A DNA stretch of 64,000 nt, from NCBI GenBank assembly GCA_000403335.2, contig KE159630.1:59057-123056 (forward strand). Direction: 5' to 3'. Below, one piece after another: positions 52,424 through 62,400 of this stretch. The first letter of the stretch is position 1. The number at the start of each line of letters is the position of its first letter. A program made the position numbers and the translations under genes. The notes below the pieces were generated by a model that worked only from the letters and a program-made list of their open reading frames with translations, did no database searches and was not told the DNA's origin. This DNA is from Lachnospiraceae bacterium MD335. Its GTDB lineage: Bacteria; Bacillota; Clostridia; Lachnospirales; Lachnospiraceae.

Positions 52424-54310
52424 ATGTGCGGAATATGCGGCTTTATATCAAGGAAAGACATTACAAGGGACCAATTAAAGGCAATGAATGACACAATGGT
52501 TCACAGAGGTCCCAACGACAGCGGCGAGGAACTGTTTGACGCGGCAGGCGGCTATACGGTCGGAATGGCGCACAGACGTCTCTCCATACTGGATTTGTCC
52601 ATGCTCGGACACCAGCCGATGCATTCCTGCGACGACCGGCTTGTGATTGTCTATAACGGCGAAATCTATAATTTTTTGGAGCTTAAAGAAGAACTGAAGG
52701 ATTATCCGTTCCGCTCCAACTGTGACACAGAGGTGATCCTTGCGGCTTATTTAAAGTGGGGTATTTCCTGTATAGACCGCTTTCAGGGCATGTTTGCGAT
52801 AGCGCTCTACGATAAAAAAACAGATGTTCTATATTTGGTGCGGGACCGGATTGGAAAAAAGCCGCTGTATTATTGGATTGACGGGGAAAATATTGTTTAC
52901 GCGTCGGAGTTAAAGCCGATTATGCGCTGCCCGGATTTTCCGAGGATCATCAACAAGTCCGTAATCAAGCGTTACATGTATCAGCAGTGCGTAAATGAGC
53001 CATATGCAATTTTTGAGAACGTTTATAAGGTAGAGCCCGGACAGATTGTGGAATTTTGTCAGGGAAACATCAAAAAGCAAAAATATTGGGATATTGCAAA
53101 GGTTTATGCCGCCAAAAAGCAGGAGCCGGTTGGCACCTATGAGGAGGCAAAGGAGGAGCTTAAGGCGCTGTTAAAGGATTCCGTCAAAAAACGGATGATT
53201 GCCGACGTTCCAGTAGGCGCATTTTTAAGCGGCGGCTATGATTCCTCGCTTGTGACGGCGCTCGCGCAGGACATCAACGGAAGCGTTCCTGTAAAAACGT
53301 ATTCTATCGGTTTTAACGAGGAGCGTTACAATGAGGCAAAGTATGCAAAGGAGGTCGCAAAGCGCTTGGGTACGGACCATACGGAGCTTTACATTGACGA
53401 GCGCGCAATGTTTGATATGGTGGACAGCATTCCGAAGTATTATGACGAACCGTTTGCGGACAGCTCCCAAATCCCTTCCATGCTTGTGGCGGGTCTTGCC
53501 GCAAAAGATGTGACGGTCGTGCTTTCGGGGGACGGCGGCGACGAGTTTTTCTGCGGATACAATATTTATGACAATGTTGCGCAGGCGCAGAAGCTGGATG
53601 CCCTTGGAAATCTGACTTACGGCGTCTGCAAACTGCCGCCTTTTCGTCACATAGGGCTGTTTGAGAAGCTTCCGTTCCGCGTACAGGTGGTGGCGGGAAA
53701 CCATGACAAAAAGACAAAAACGCAGCTTGGCGGAAGGACATACATTAACGTAATCGACAAAATGCTTGCGGAGGGCGGCGTACCGTTTAAGTTTCCGATA
53801 GAAGAGAAATACGGGGAAAATAACTGGCAGGCACGCCGAATGCTTCTCGACGAGGAAACCTATCTGCCGGGAGACATTCTCTGCAAGGTGGACAGGGCTT
53901 CAATGAAATATTCGATTGAGGCGCGCTGCCCGATACTGGATGTGAATGTTATGGAGTATTCCTACAGACTTCCGCACAAATATAAGTATGCAAACGGCGT
54001 TAAAAAGCGTATTTTAAAGGATATTGCCTATGACTACATTCCAAGGGAGCTGCTTGACCGCCCAAAGGTCGGCTTTGGCGTACCGCTTGATAAATGGATG
54101 CGGGGACCGTTAAAGGAACGGCTTTTGGAGATGTGCAGCATGGAATATCTGAAAAAACAGGGTATTTTTGACGCTGCATACGTGAACGGTTTTATCAGTG
54201 AATATTTGAAAACAGGGGATAAAGGGCCTGCATCGGGCGCGAACTACTCAAAAACTGCATGGTCATTTTTCGCATTCCAGCAGTGGTATAGCGAATATAT
54301 GTTCACATAA
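52424..54310 (+). CDS. asnB: Glutamine-hydrolysing asparagine synthase family amidotransferase (AsnB-like)
   Basis: 628-residue class II glutamine amidotransferase. The mature N-terminus 'MCGICGFISRK' places the nucleophilic Cys at position 2, which fixes the start at 52424 after AGGAGG. The glutaminase domain (about 1-215) has 'VHRGPNDSGEELFD' and 'VIVYNGEIYNFLELKEEL'. The synthetase domain has the PPi loop 'AFLSGGYDSSLVTALAQ' and 'VLSGDGGDEFFCGYN'. In glycan loci such proteins (for example WbpS) amidate uronic acids. With tviB/tviC upstream, formation of a GalNAcA amide is a reasonable inference, but ordinary asparagine synthesis cannot be excluded. Confidence 0.88.
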   Translation: MCGICGFISRKDITRDQLKAMNDTMVHRGPNDSGEELFDAAGGYTVGMAHRRLSILDLSMLGHQPMHSCDDRLVIVYNGEIYNFLELKEELKDYPFRSNCDTEVILAAYLKWGISCIDRFQGMFAIALYDKKTDVLYLVRDRIGKKPLYYWIDGENIVYASELKPIMRCPDFPRIINKSVIKRYMYQQCVNEPYAIFENVYKVEPGQIVEFCQGNIKKQKYWDIAKVYAAKKQEPVGTYEEAKEELKALLKDSVKKRMIADVPVGAFLSGGYDSSLVTALAQDINGSVPVKTYSIGFNEERYNEAKYAKEVAKRLGTDHTELYIDERAMFDMVDSIPKYYDEPFADSSQIPSMLVAGLAAKDVTVVLSGDGGDEFFCGYNIYDNVAQAQKLDALGNLTYGVCKLPPFRHIGLFEKLPFRVQVVAGNHDKKTKTQLGGRTYINVIDKMLAEGGVPFKFPIEEKYGENNWQARRMLLDEETYLPGDILCKVDRASMKYSIEARCPILDVNVMEYSYRLPHKYKYANGVKKRILKDIAYDYIPRELLDRPKVGFGVPLDKWMRGPLKERLLEMCSMEYLKKQGIFDAAYVNGFISEYLKTGDKGPASGANYSKTAWSFFAFQQWYSEYMFT

Positions 54311-54341
54311 ATCATGCATAAACATAAGGACTAGAAGAAGT

Positions 54342-55427
54342 ATGAAACGAATTGCACTATTTATCAACTCCCTTCAGAAGGGGGGCTCGGAGCGGGTTAT
54401 GGTAAACCTTGCCGAGTATTTTTACAATCAGAAATATGACGTTATTTTAGTCACACAGTATAAGCGTGAGAGTGAATACGAACTGTTGCCGCAGATACGG
54501 CGCATTTACTCAGAGCCAAAGGACGAGGCGCTTACGGGAAGCCGCATGAAAAATTTCCTGCTTCGCTTTCGCCTTTTGCGGGATATTTGGAAAAATTATC
54601 AGCCGGATATTATTCTTTCTTTTTTAGGGAAAAATAATCTCATGGCAATTGCAACAGCAGCTTTTCTGCCTGCAAAGGTTGCCGTATCCGTGCGCGGAGA
54701 GCCGACAATGGAATATGAGGGACGGCTGATGCAGTTTTTGGCAAAGCGGATGTTTCGCTTTGCGGACGGTGTGATTTTGCAGACAGAGCGCGCGAAGGAG
54801 TTTTTCCCGAAAGCAGTGCGCAAAAAGAGCGTCATCATTAAAAATCCGCTCAACCCGGTGTTTTTGGAACAAAAACCGGTTTTGCAGCGTGACAATGTGA
54901 TTGTGGCGGCAGGCAGGCTTGACGAGAACAAGAATCATACGATGCTCATTCATGCGTTTGCGCGAATTGCAGGCGAATATCCCGAAATGAAGCTGGTAAT
55001 TTACGGGGAGGGCGAGCTGCGGGAGCGCCTTACGGAGCTTGTCGCTGAAAAAGAGCTTACGGACAGAATTACGCTTCCCGGAAGCATTGACCATGTGGCG
55101 GAGGAAATCGGGCGCGCAAAAATCTTTGCGCTGACATCTAATACCGAGGGAATGCCAAATTCGATTATTGAGGCGATGGTTTTGGGAACCCCTGTCATTT
55201 CCACGGACTGCCCCTGCGGAGGACCTGCAGCGCTGATTGAGGACGGGGAAAACGGACTGCTTGTTCCGGTCGGAGACGCCTATGCGCTTGCGGACGCCAT
55301 GCGAAAGCTTCTTTCCGACGAAGAGCTTGCGCATAAAATCGGTGAGAATGCACGTAAACTTGCCAAAGAGCTTGCGCCTGAGAAGGTGGACAGGGAGTGG
55401 GAGGAATACTTATTTAGGCGGCTTTAG
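54342..55427 (+). CDS. Glycosyltransferase family 4 (PglH/PglJ-like)
   Basis: 361-residue GT-B transferase: 'IALFINSLQKGGSERVMVNL', 'LSFLGKNNLMAIATAAFLP', 'VAAGRLDENKNHTMLIHAF', 'VIYGEGELRERLTEL', 'FALTSNTEGMPNSIIEAMVL' with E-x7-E, and 'GTPVISTDCPCGGPAALIE'. It is the last intact gene before the terminator at 55445. It is similar to the GT4 at 51289, so the two may add the same sugar at successive positions. Confidence 0.84.
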   Translation: MKRIALFINSLQKGGSERVMVNLAEYFYNQKYDVILVTQYKRESEYELLPQIRRIYSEPKDEALTGSRMKNFLLRFRLLRDIWKNYQPDIILSFLGKNNLMAIATAAFLPAKVAVSVRGEPTMEYEGRLMQFLAKRMFRFADGVILQTERAKEFFPKAVRKKSVIIKNPLNPVFLEQKPVLQRDNVIVAAGRLDENKNHTMLIHAFARIAGEYPEMKLVIYGEGELRERLTELVAEKELTDRITLPGSIDHVAEEIGRAKIFALTSNTEGMPNSIIEAMVLGTPVISTDCPCGGPAALIEDGENGLLVPVGDAYALADAMRKLLSDEELAHKIGENARKLAKELAPEKVDREWEEYLFRRL

Positions 55428-55444
55428 AATAAAATTAGGTATAG

Positions 55445-55475
55445 AAAAACAGGTCAGGATGACCTGTTTTTATTT
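55445..55475 (+). terminator. Strong rho-independent terminator closing the glycan locus
   Basis: A 12-bp perfect stem, AAAAACAGGTCA (55445-55456) with TGACCTGTTTTT (55460-55471), has a 3-base loop and a T-rich 3' side (TTTTTATTTTAT). It lies 18 bases after the last GT4 gene. Confidence 0.92.
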
Positions 55476-55584
55476 TATGATGGTTTGTGTCTAAAATTTT
55501 ATTATTAGGAGATATTCGTCGCAGATTTTATTATTCTGCGAAAATTTGGAACAAACACTGAAAAACAAAAATATTTCTGCGCTC

Positions 55585-55689
55585 TGACCCCTAATATGAC
55601 CCTGAATCCGTAATAAAGGATAAAAGGATAATTGCTTTTGATAATTGTTTTTCTCTTTATTGACTGGTGTATTTTTGACCCCTAATATG
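55585..55689 (+). repeat. 14-base direct repeat flanking about 77 bases, upstream of a truncated gene
   Basis: TGACCCCTAATATG occurs at 55585-55598 and again at 55676-55689. A third partial TGACCC is at 55597-55602. The second copy ends exactly where homology to glycosyltransferases begins. The surrounding 55476-55688 stretch is AT-rich non-coding DNA with a weak nested hairpin at 55483-55556. Repeated short ends of this kind occur in some insertion-sequence termini, but no transposase is present here. Confidence 0.6.
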
Positions 55690-56660
55690 TGGATGATTGT
55701 TCTATAGATGGAACAGCCGGGATCATTGATGCATATTGTGAAGCAGATTCACGGATTCGCGTAATACATAATACACAAAACCAACAACTTCCCCAATCGT
55801 TAAACATTGGGTTTGCGGTTGCAAAAGGACAGTATTTGACGTGGACATCGGATGATAATTTGTATCTGCCGGATGCGTTGTCTGTTATGGCATACTATTT
55901 GGACGAACACAAGGACGTGTACATGGTGCGGGGATCCATGAACTTTATTGATAAGTCAGGCAGCATTATAGGACAGTCAGAGTGTTATTGTGACAAAAAG
56001 ATGTATGATTTTAACTGTCTTGGCGCGTGTTTTCTATATCGGAAAGAGGTGCGCGAAAAGGTTGGCGATTACGATGCGGATGCGTTCTGTGTAGAAGACT
56101 ATGATTACTGGTTAAGGGTATTAGCATGTTTTGGGAAAATTGTGCCAATTGACAAAACATTATACCAATACAGGAAACATGAAGGAAGCTTGTCAGAAAC
56201 AAGAAGAAAGCAGGTTGGTGATCAGCTGACGAAATTGCGAATATGTTATTTAGGCAGAATATTTGATGCACTTTTTAATAGGAAAGACGTGCTTTGTCGT
56301 ATGTATTACGAAATGAAACAATCAGAGAGTATGACACAGGAAGCGGCAAATAAATTTAAGCAGATACTTCCTGAACTATGTGGAGAAGTTCGAACCGCAG
56401 ATAAAAAATATATTATTTTTGGAGCCGGGAAATATGGAGAGAGAGCCGCAACATCGCTTGGCGGTCGTGCAGCATTTTTCACGGATAGTGATCCGACAAA
56501 GGTGGGCATGATAAAATGCGGATTAAAAATTTTGGGATTTCAGGAAGCTGTCGGATATGCAGCAAATTACTGCTTTTTAATAGCGGTTGCAAAAGAACGA
56601 ATTTATGAAATGATTTTACAATTGCAGGAAGCGGGTATAAAGGAATATGGCGTGTTTTAA
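55689..56660 (+). pseudogene. 5'-truncated glycosyltransferase family 2 with C-terminal Rossmann-like domain
   Basis: Open frame of 323 codons. It begins inside the GT2 core at 'VDDCSIDGTAGIIDAYCEA'; the expected first 35-45 residues, including the first strand of the nucleotide fold, are missing. A TAA lies two codons upstream (55683-55685), so no longer version is possible. The rest is intact: 'LTWTSDDNLYLPDALSVM', 'FCVEDYDYWLRVLACFG', and a C-terminal 'YIIFGAGKYGERAATSL' domain. It stands outside the glycan operon, after its terminator and without a visible promoter. I read it as a relic left by a deletion or insertion at the adjacent direct repeat. Confidence 0.78.
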
Positions 56661-56703
56661 AATTCTTTTATTAGGACTGCCGGTAATTATTTATAACATC
56701 ACT

Positions 56704-56741
56704 AAAATAACACTGGAGGAATAAGCATCCAGTGTTATTTT
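56704..56741 (+). terminator. Rho-independent terminator after the truncated GT2
   Basis: A 14-bp stem, AAAATAACACTGGA (56704-56717) with TCCAGTGTTATTTT (56728-56741), has a 10-base loop and ends in a T-run. Confidence 0.88.
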
Positions 56742-56786
56742 TGATGAAAAAACATATTTTACAGAAATTATTAGGAACGCTCTATA

Positions 56787-56815
56787 TTGCAGAGACACCG
56801 GGAATACAATATAAT
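56787..56815 (+). promoter_or_regulatory. Distal promoter (P1) of the MMPL exporter operon
   Basis: TTGCAG (56787-56792), a 17-base spacer and a perfect TATAAT (56810-56815) lie 143 bases upstream of the exporter start. Confidence 0.7.
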
Positions 56816-56844
56816 AATATTAAAAAAGTATAAACAAATAAAAA

Positions 56845-56857
56845 TGACCAATGGTCA
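56845..56857. promoter_or_regulatory. Palindromic operator, TetR-type
   Basis: TGACCAATGGTCA is a perfect inverted repeat (TGACC / GGTCA around AAT). It lies just downstream of P1 and 3 bases before the -35 of P2. Size and symmetry fit TetR/AcrR-family operators, which often control MMPL and RND exporters. No regulator gene lies in the window. Confidence 0.6.
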
Positions 56858-56860
56858 CTA

Positions 56861-56889
56861 TTGCAAAATAAAGAGCAATGTATTATACT
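56861..56889 (+). promoter_or_regulatory. Proximal promoter (P2) of the MMPL exporter operon
   Basis: TTGCAA (56861-56866), a 17-base spacer and TATACT (56884-56889). The operator-like palindrome abuts its upstream side. Confidence 0.65.
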
Positions 56890-56958
56890 ATCCAATGATT
56901 TGAGAAAAGAAAGGAAAACGCTCCATCCTTATGTTTGGAGCAAAAGAAGGAATGTGTT

Positions 56959-59475
56959 ATGGAAGAAAATCAAAAGAAAAACGGTGACGACGGCAGTTTT
57001 ATGCTGAAGGCAGCGACCTTTATCGTGGACAGGAGAAATCTGTTCTTCCTCCTTTTTGGTATTGCGCTTATTTTTTCATTGGTATCCATGAACTGGACCA
57101 AGGTGGAAAATGCGCTTTCCGCGTATCTGCCTGATACGACGGAAACGAGTCAGGGACTCGACCGGATGGAGGAGCAGTTCATTACATATGGTACGGCAAA
57201 GGTTATGGTGACAAACATTCCGTACGACGAGGCGTATGCGCTTTATGAAAAAATCGAAGCGTTAGACACTGTTATTATGCTTGATTTTGAAAATACGGCG
57301 GAGTATTACAATAATTTCTCCGCGCTTTATAACATAACATTTGGGTACTCCGAGGATGATGACAGGGCTCTTGAGGCTCTGAATGAAGTCGAGGCGATGC
57401 TTGAAGGGTATGATATTTATGTTTCAACTGCAATGGGGGACGCTTCGGCAGAGCAGCTTGCGCAGGAAATGGCAACGATTAGCGTTCTCGTTGCAATCGT
57501 GGTTGTGAGTGTATTGTTATTTACTTCACAAACATGGGCTGAGGTGCCCGTTCTTTTGCTGACATTCTGTTCTGCGGCATTAATCACAAAGGGTACTAAT
57601 TTTATTACAGGTACGATTTCGTTTGTATCCAATTCCGTGACAATTGTGCTGCAGCTTGCATTGTCTGTTGACTACGCGGTTATTTTCTGCAACCGTTATA
57701 AGGAAGAGCATCAGACGCTCGGTATTCGTGAGGCGGATATTGTGGCGCTGAGTAAGTCCATACCGGAAATCTTTTCAAGCTCGCTCACGACAATGGGCGG
57801 TCTGATGGCGATGATGTTCATGCAGTTTGGAATCGGCGTGGATATGGCAGTCTGCCTCATCCGGGCGATTTTGCTGAGCCTTCTTGCCGTATTCCTCTTA
57901 ATGCCCGGTCTTATTATGCTTTTTGGCAAAGCGATGGACAAAACAAAGCATAAAAGCTTTATTCCTGATATTCCGTTTGTCGGAAAGTTTGCTTATAAGA
58001 CAAGATATGTTATGCCGGTACTTTTTCTGATAGTGATTGTTGCGGCGTATCTAATCCAGTCGCATTGCCCGTATGTGTACGGCTATACAATGCTTGAAAC
58101 GCCTGTTCAGAGCAATGCCATGCTTGTTGATGAGCTGATCGACGAGAGCTTTGGCACGGACAATTTCGTGGCGATGATTGTGCCTGCGGGAAATTATGAC
58201 AAAGAAAAACGCCTTTTGCGGGAGCTTGACGCGCGTGAGGAAATCGACCACACGCAGGGGTTGGCAAACACGGAGGCGATGGACGGTTATATGCTGACCG
58301 ACAAGCTTACGGCGCGGGATTTTTCGGAGCTTATGGAGCTTGACTATGAGATGGCGGAGCTTTTATATATGGCGTATGCCGTCAACGACGAGAATTATGC
58401 AAAAATTATCAACGGCTTTTCGAATTACAGCGTCCCTTTGATTGACATTGTCATGTTTTTGTATGATGAGGTCGAGGAAGGCTATGTGACGCTTGATGAC
58501 GACCTGATGGAGGACTTAGAGGAGGCGCATACGAAGATGCAGATTGCCTTAGACCAGCTTCAGGGTGAGGATTACAGTCGTATGCTTGTGTACCTCACAC
58601 TTCCGGAGGAGGGTGAGGAAACGTTTGCATTCTTGGACGAGATGCATACGATTGCGAATAAATATTATGAGGATGTACAGATTTTGATACCCGGTGAGGC
58701 GACAAGCCAGTATGATCTTTATAAGACCTTTAAGCGCGACAATACCGTTGTCAATGTGATGTCGATTCTCGCGGTAATGGTAGTATTATTGTTTACGTTC
58801 ATGTCGGCAGGTATGCCGGTGCTTTTGATAGCGGTGATTCAGGGCGCGATTTGGGTGAACTTTTCGTTCCCAGCGGCACAGCAAAAGAACGTATTTTTCC
58901 TAAGCTCGATGATTGTTTCTTCTATTCAGATGGGCGCCAATATTGACTATGCGATTGTTATTTCGGGGCGTTTTATGGAGCTGAAAGACAAGATGCCCAA
59001 AAAAGAGGCAATTATTGAGACAATGAACTTTGCATTTCCGACGATTGTTACATCAGGTACAATGCTTGCGCTTGCGGGAATTTTTATCGGTCAGATGTCG
59101 TCGGACGGCGCAGTGTGCGGTATTGGACAGTGTTTGGGGCGCGGAACGATTATTTCGATTTTTATCGTTATGTTTATTCTGCCGCAGATTTTGCTTGTGG
59201 GGGAAAAGATTATCGACAGAACTTCGTTCGCCGTATCCATGCCGCTCAAGCTTGAACGGACGTCGGGACTTATGCGTGTTGACGGTGTGGTAAGAGGCAG
59301 GATTAACGGTACGGTTACGGGTGAAATCCATGGCTTTGTCCGCGGTGAAGCAAGCCTGTTTGTGAATATGGGCAAAATGGAGCAGCTTGAGGACGACGGG
59401 ATTGATATGGAACGGTTGATTGAGGCAGACGCGCAGGTAAATGAGCAGAACAATGAGGAGGAGAGTCATGTTTAG
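56959..59475 (+). CDS. MMPL/RND family exporter
   Basis: 838-residue membrane transporter with the RND two-fold layout. A helix at about 25-45, an extracytoplasmic domain (45-170) and five or six helices (170-335) are repeated by a helix near 357-375, a second extracytoplasmic domain (380-600) and helices to about 760. 'LSVDYAVIFCNRYKEE' and 'MGANIDYAIVISGRFMEL' carry the Asp-Tyr pairs of the proton relay. The C-terminal cytoplasmic tail has a regular G-x-x-x-G pattern ('GVVRGRINGTVTGEIHGFV') before an acidic end. ATG 56959 follows AAGGA. It overlaps the next gene by 8 bases; the cargo, a lipid or peptide, is unknown. Confidence 0.85.
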   Translation: MEENQKKNGDDGSFMLKAATFIVDRRNLFFLLFGIALIFSLVSMNWTKVENALSAYLPDTTETSQGLDRMEEQFITYGTAKVMVTNIPYDEAYALYEKIEALDTVIMLDFENTAEYYNNFSALYNITFGYSEDDDRALEALNEVEAMLEGYDIYVSTAMGDASAEQLAQEMATISVLVAIVVVSVLLFTSQTWAEVPVLLLTFCSAALITKGTNFITGTISFVSNSVTIVLQLALSVDYAVIFCNRYKEEHQTLGIREADIVALSKSIPEIFSSSLTTMGGLMAMMFMQFGIGVDMAVCLIRAILLSLLAVFLLMPGLIMLFGKAMDKTKHKSFIPDIPFVGKFAYKTRYVMPVLFLIVIVAAYLIQSHCPYVYGYTMLETPVQSNAMLVDELIDESFGTDNFVAMIVPAGNYDKEKRLLRELDAREEIDHTQGLANTEAMDGYMLTDKLTARDFSELMELDYEMAELLYMAYAVNDENYAKIINGFSNYSVPLIDIVMFLYDEVEEGYVTLDDDLMEDLEEAHTKMQIALDQLQGEDYSRMLVYLTLPEEGEETFAFLDEMHTIANKYYEDVQILIPGEATSQYDLYKTFKRDNTVVNVMSILAVMVVLLFTFMSAGMPVLLIAVIQGAIWVNFSFPAAQQKNVFFLSSMIVSSIQMGANIDYAIVISGRFMELKDKMPKKEAIIETMNFAFPTIVTSGTMLALAGIFIGQMSSDGAVCGIGQCLGRGTIISIFIVMFILPQILLVGEKIIDRTSFAVSMPLKLERTSGLMRVDGVVRGRINGTVTGEIHGFVRGEASLFVNMGKMEQLEDDGIDMERLIEADAQVNEQNNEEESHV

Positions 59476-62400
59476 GAATGCATACGGAAAAAGAATAACG
59501 GCGGCATTTTTGACGGCGGCGCTTGTACTTGGCATGCTCCCTCCTAACAGTGTGCGTGCGGCGCAGCCCGAAACGGCGGAAACTGCTTCTGAGCAGGCTG
59601 CAACGGAAGAAACGGTCGAAGATGTTATAACGTATGAAATCATTGAAATTCATACAGCGGAGGATTTGCTCGCACTTGCGGACAATTGTTATGTGGACGA
59701 ATGGTCAAAAAATAAGTCGGTTGTGTTAAAAGCGGATATTGATTTGTCACAAGCGGAGGATTTTTTTGCGGTTCCTGTATTTGGCGGCATTTTTGACGGA
59801 GAAGGGCATACAATATCGGGCTTTGACCATACAGGAGCAGGTTATGTGACAGGATTGTTCCGCTATATTGAGAGCAGCGGACTTGTTAAAAATTTGACAT
59901 TAAAAGGAAATATTGAGGGCGACGATGAGGAGGAATGCATAGGCGGTCTGTGCGGCGTTAATTACGGGACCATTAATAATTGTACGTTTCGGGGGACCGT
60001 TAAGGGACGTGACACGGTGGGCGGTCTTGTGGGCATCAACGAGAGCAGCGCAACGGTTTTGAACTGTACCGCAAAGGGGCGCATTTTAGGAAATTATTCC
60101 ACGGGCGGTATTGCAGGCATTAACCACGGTGTAATTAACCACTGTACCAACGAAGCGGGTATTAATGACAATACGGAATGGGTTGAGGAGGATGACGAGC
60201 TTGGAACGGGAATTTTCCTCAGTATCAGTGTGGACGACGAGGAAACGGAGATTTACAGCGGTGTGGACGCGGGCGGTATTGCAGGGTATTCCGACGGAAT
60301 GATTTCGAGGTGTACCAATTCCGGCACGGTCGGGTATGAGCATTCAGGTTATAATATTGGCGGCATCGCGGGTCGGCAGGCGGGGCTTGTATCTTTGTGT
60401 ACGAACGCCGGTGAAGTTTACGGGCGTAAAGATGTGGGCGGTATTGTCGGACAGATGGAGCCGTATATTGAAGTGAATGAGGCAGAGTCTCTGCGCAGCG
60501 CAATCAACAAGCTGCATGACTTAATTGACGATACGCTTGACGATATTAAAAGCACAAAGGACGTGCTCAAAAAAGATGTCGATTCGCTTCAGGACCATGC
60601 CGGGAAAGCAGTGGATACGGGAGATGCGCTTGTGACGCAGCTGACGGACTTTGTGGATGGCAATTTGGATCAGGTGAATGCGTTTGCGGACCGTATGGAT
60701 TATGTGATTGATATGTTTCCCAATATCACGGACAATGTCAGTGCAGCGCTTGACGAACTCTCACATCTAAACGGCATTATTGATGATTTGAAGGATGATT
60801 TGAATATTACATCGGACGCATACAAGCCGACGCAGTATACACGGATTTCGCTTGTGACAACCGTTGGAGGCAGGCTTTCATGTGATAAGACAGAACCGGC
60901 ACAAGGGGAAACCGTGACGGTTACGGTAAGGCCCGGGCAGGATTACCGTATGAAGGAGAAGGGATTTGCCGTTAAGGATAAGAACGGCAAGAAGATTGCG
61001 TTTACCGATGCTGGGAGCGGAGTCTTTACGTTTGAAATGCCGAAAAACAATGTTTTGGTGACGGCAGAGTTTGAACATACAGGGACATTTGTGTCCTCGG
61101 GCGTCAGCGGTTTGGATACGATAGACGGCGCGGCAGGCGATGCGGTGCAGACAGAGTCTGAAACACTGAAGGAGGATGCCGCAGAGGAAACGGCTGCGGA
61201 AGAAACGGTTCAGGAACAGACACCGCAGGAGGATACAGAGGATTCGAATGTAAGTTTTGGCAATGGGGAAGATATAACAGAAACGAAGAACCAGGAAGAG
61301 ACCTCTCAGACGCCGCAAGACAACACAGAAGAAGCAGCAGATGTGACTTCTGAAAATGTACCAGGCGCTTTCTCAGACATTGCGTCGGATGAGGCATCAG
61401 ATACGGAGAATAGTGAAAGCGCTGTGTCGTCAGCACAGGAAAGTTCCAACCGGGCTGAATCAGAAACAGAGCGAAGTGAGGCTGAATCTTCTTCGGAAAG
61501 CGGCGGTCAGGTGACAACGGCATTGATAAAACTTTCTTCAAATCTTGGCGGTACGGCTTCTTACACGTGTAATGCCGACGGTGTTGTAACCCTTACAATA
61601 ACACCGTATGAGGGGTATGAATTAAGCGCAAACCCGACGGTCAAGGACAGTAAAAATAAAACGGTTTCCGTTTCAAAACGCAAAGCAAACGGCACGGTTT
61701 ATGCTTTTAATATTTCAAAATCCGTTCAGCCCTGTACGGTAAAAATCAGTTTTAAGAAGCAAAATAAAGGGCAGGCGGCGGAGGGTGCGTTGGAAGACGT
61801 ATCGGATTGCGCAAAAGAGCTTTCAGAGGCAGTAAACGGTGTCAAAGAATCAATTGACAAGATCAAATCTATTATACAAAACAGCGACGGTTCCATGAAA
61901 CGTTGGAGTGAGCTGACGGATGCGGAAAAAGAAGCAGTTAAGACGGAAGTCTTAAAGCTTTCGGCAAGCTTATCGGATATTTCGGCTTCGGGTGCAGGCG
62001 CACTCTCTGCACTTTCGTCACTTGCAAACGTGCTGTCAACGTATGATTTGGCAGGGGCGGCGGATGATGCAGGAAGGGATATTGACCGTGCGACGGACTG
62101 TCTGCAAAAGGTGGTCAACAGCTTCAAGGCGGCATCGAACACGGTGCGCGACATTATCAATTATCTGAACGCGCAGCCAGATATTGAGTTTTCCAAGCTT
62201 GGTGACGGCTTTGATGCGACTAAGGAAGACCTTCATGACCAGCTCAAGGGGATTTCGGACAGCTTGTCAAGCCTGAGTGATAATGCGTCCGTATATTCCG
62301 ACCTTGTAAATGATGATTTGCGCAAGGTCAATGATCAGCTTAACGTGGTGTTCAACCTGCTTGCGGACACGATGACGGATTTAAACGAATTAGATCTTGA

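Noticed and set aside
38037..55427. Campylobacter-type N-linked protein glycosylation locus
   Set aside because: PglF, E, C, A and K-like proteins are present, but no PglB/STT3 oligosaccharyltransferase with a WWD-type motif could be found among the membrane proteins.
55476..55688. CRISPR array or intact insertion sequence around the repeated TGACCCCTAATATG
   Set aside because: Only two full copies of one 14-base unit, no regular spacing, no transposase and no cas genes.
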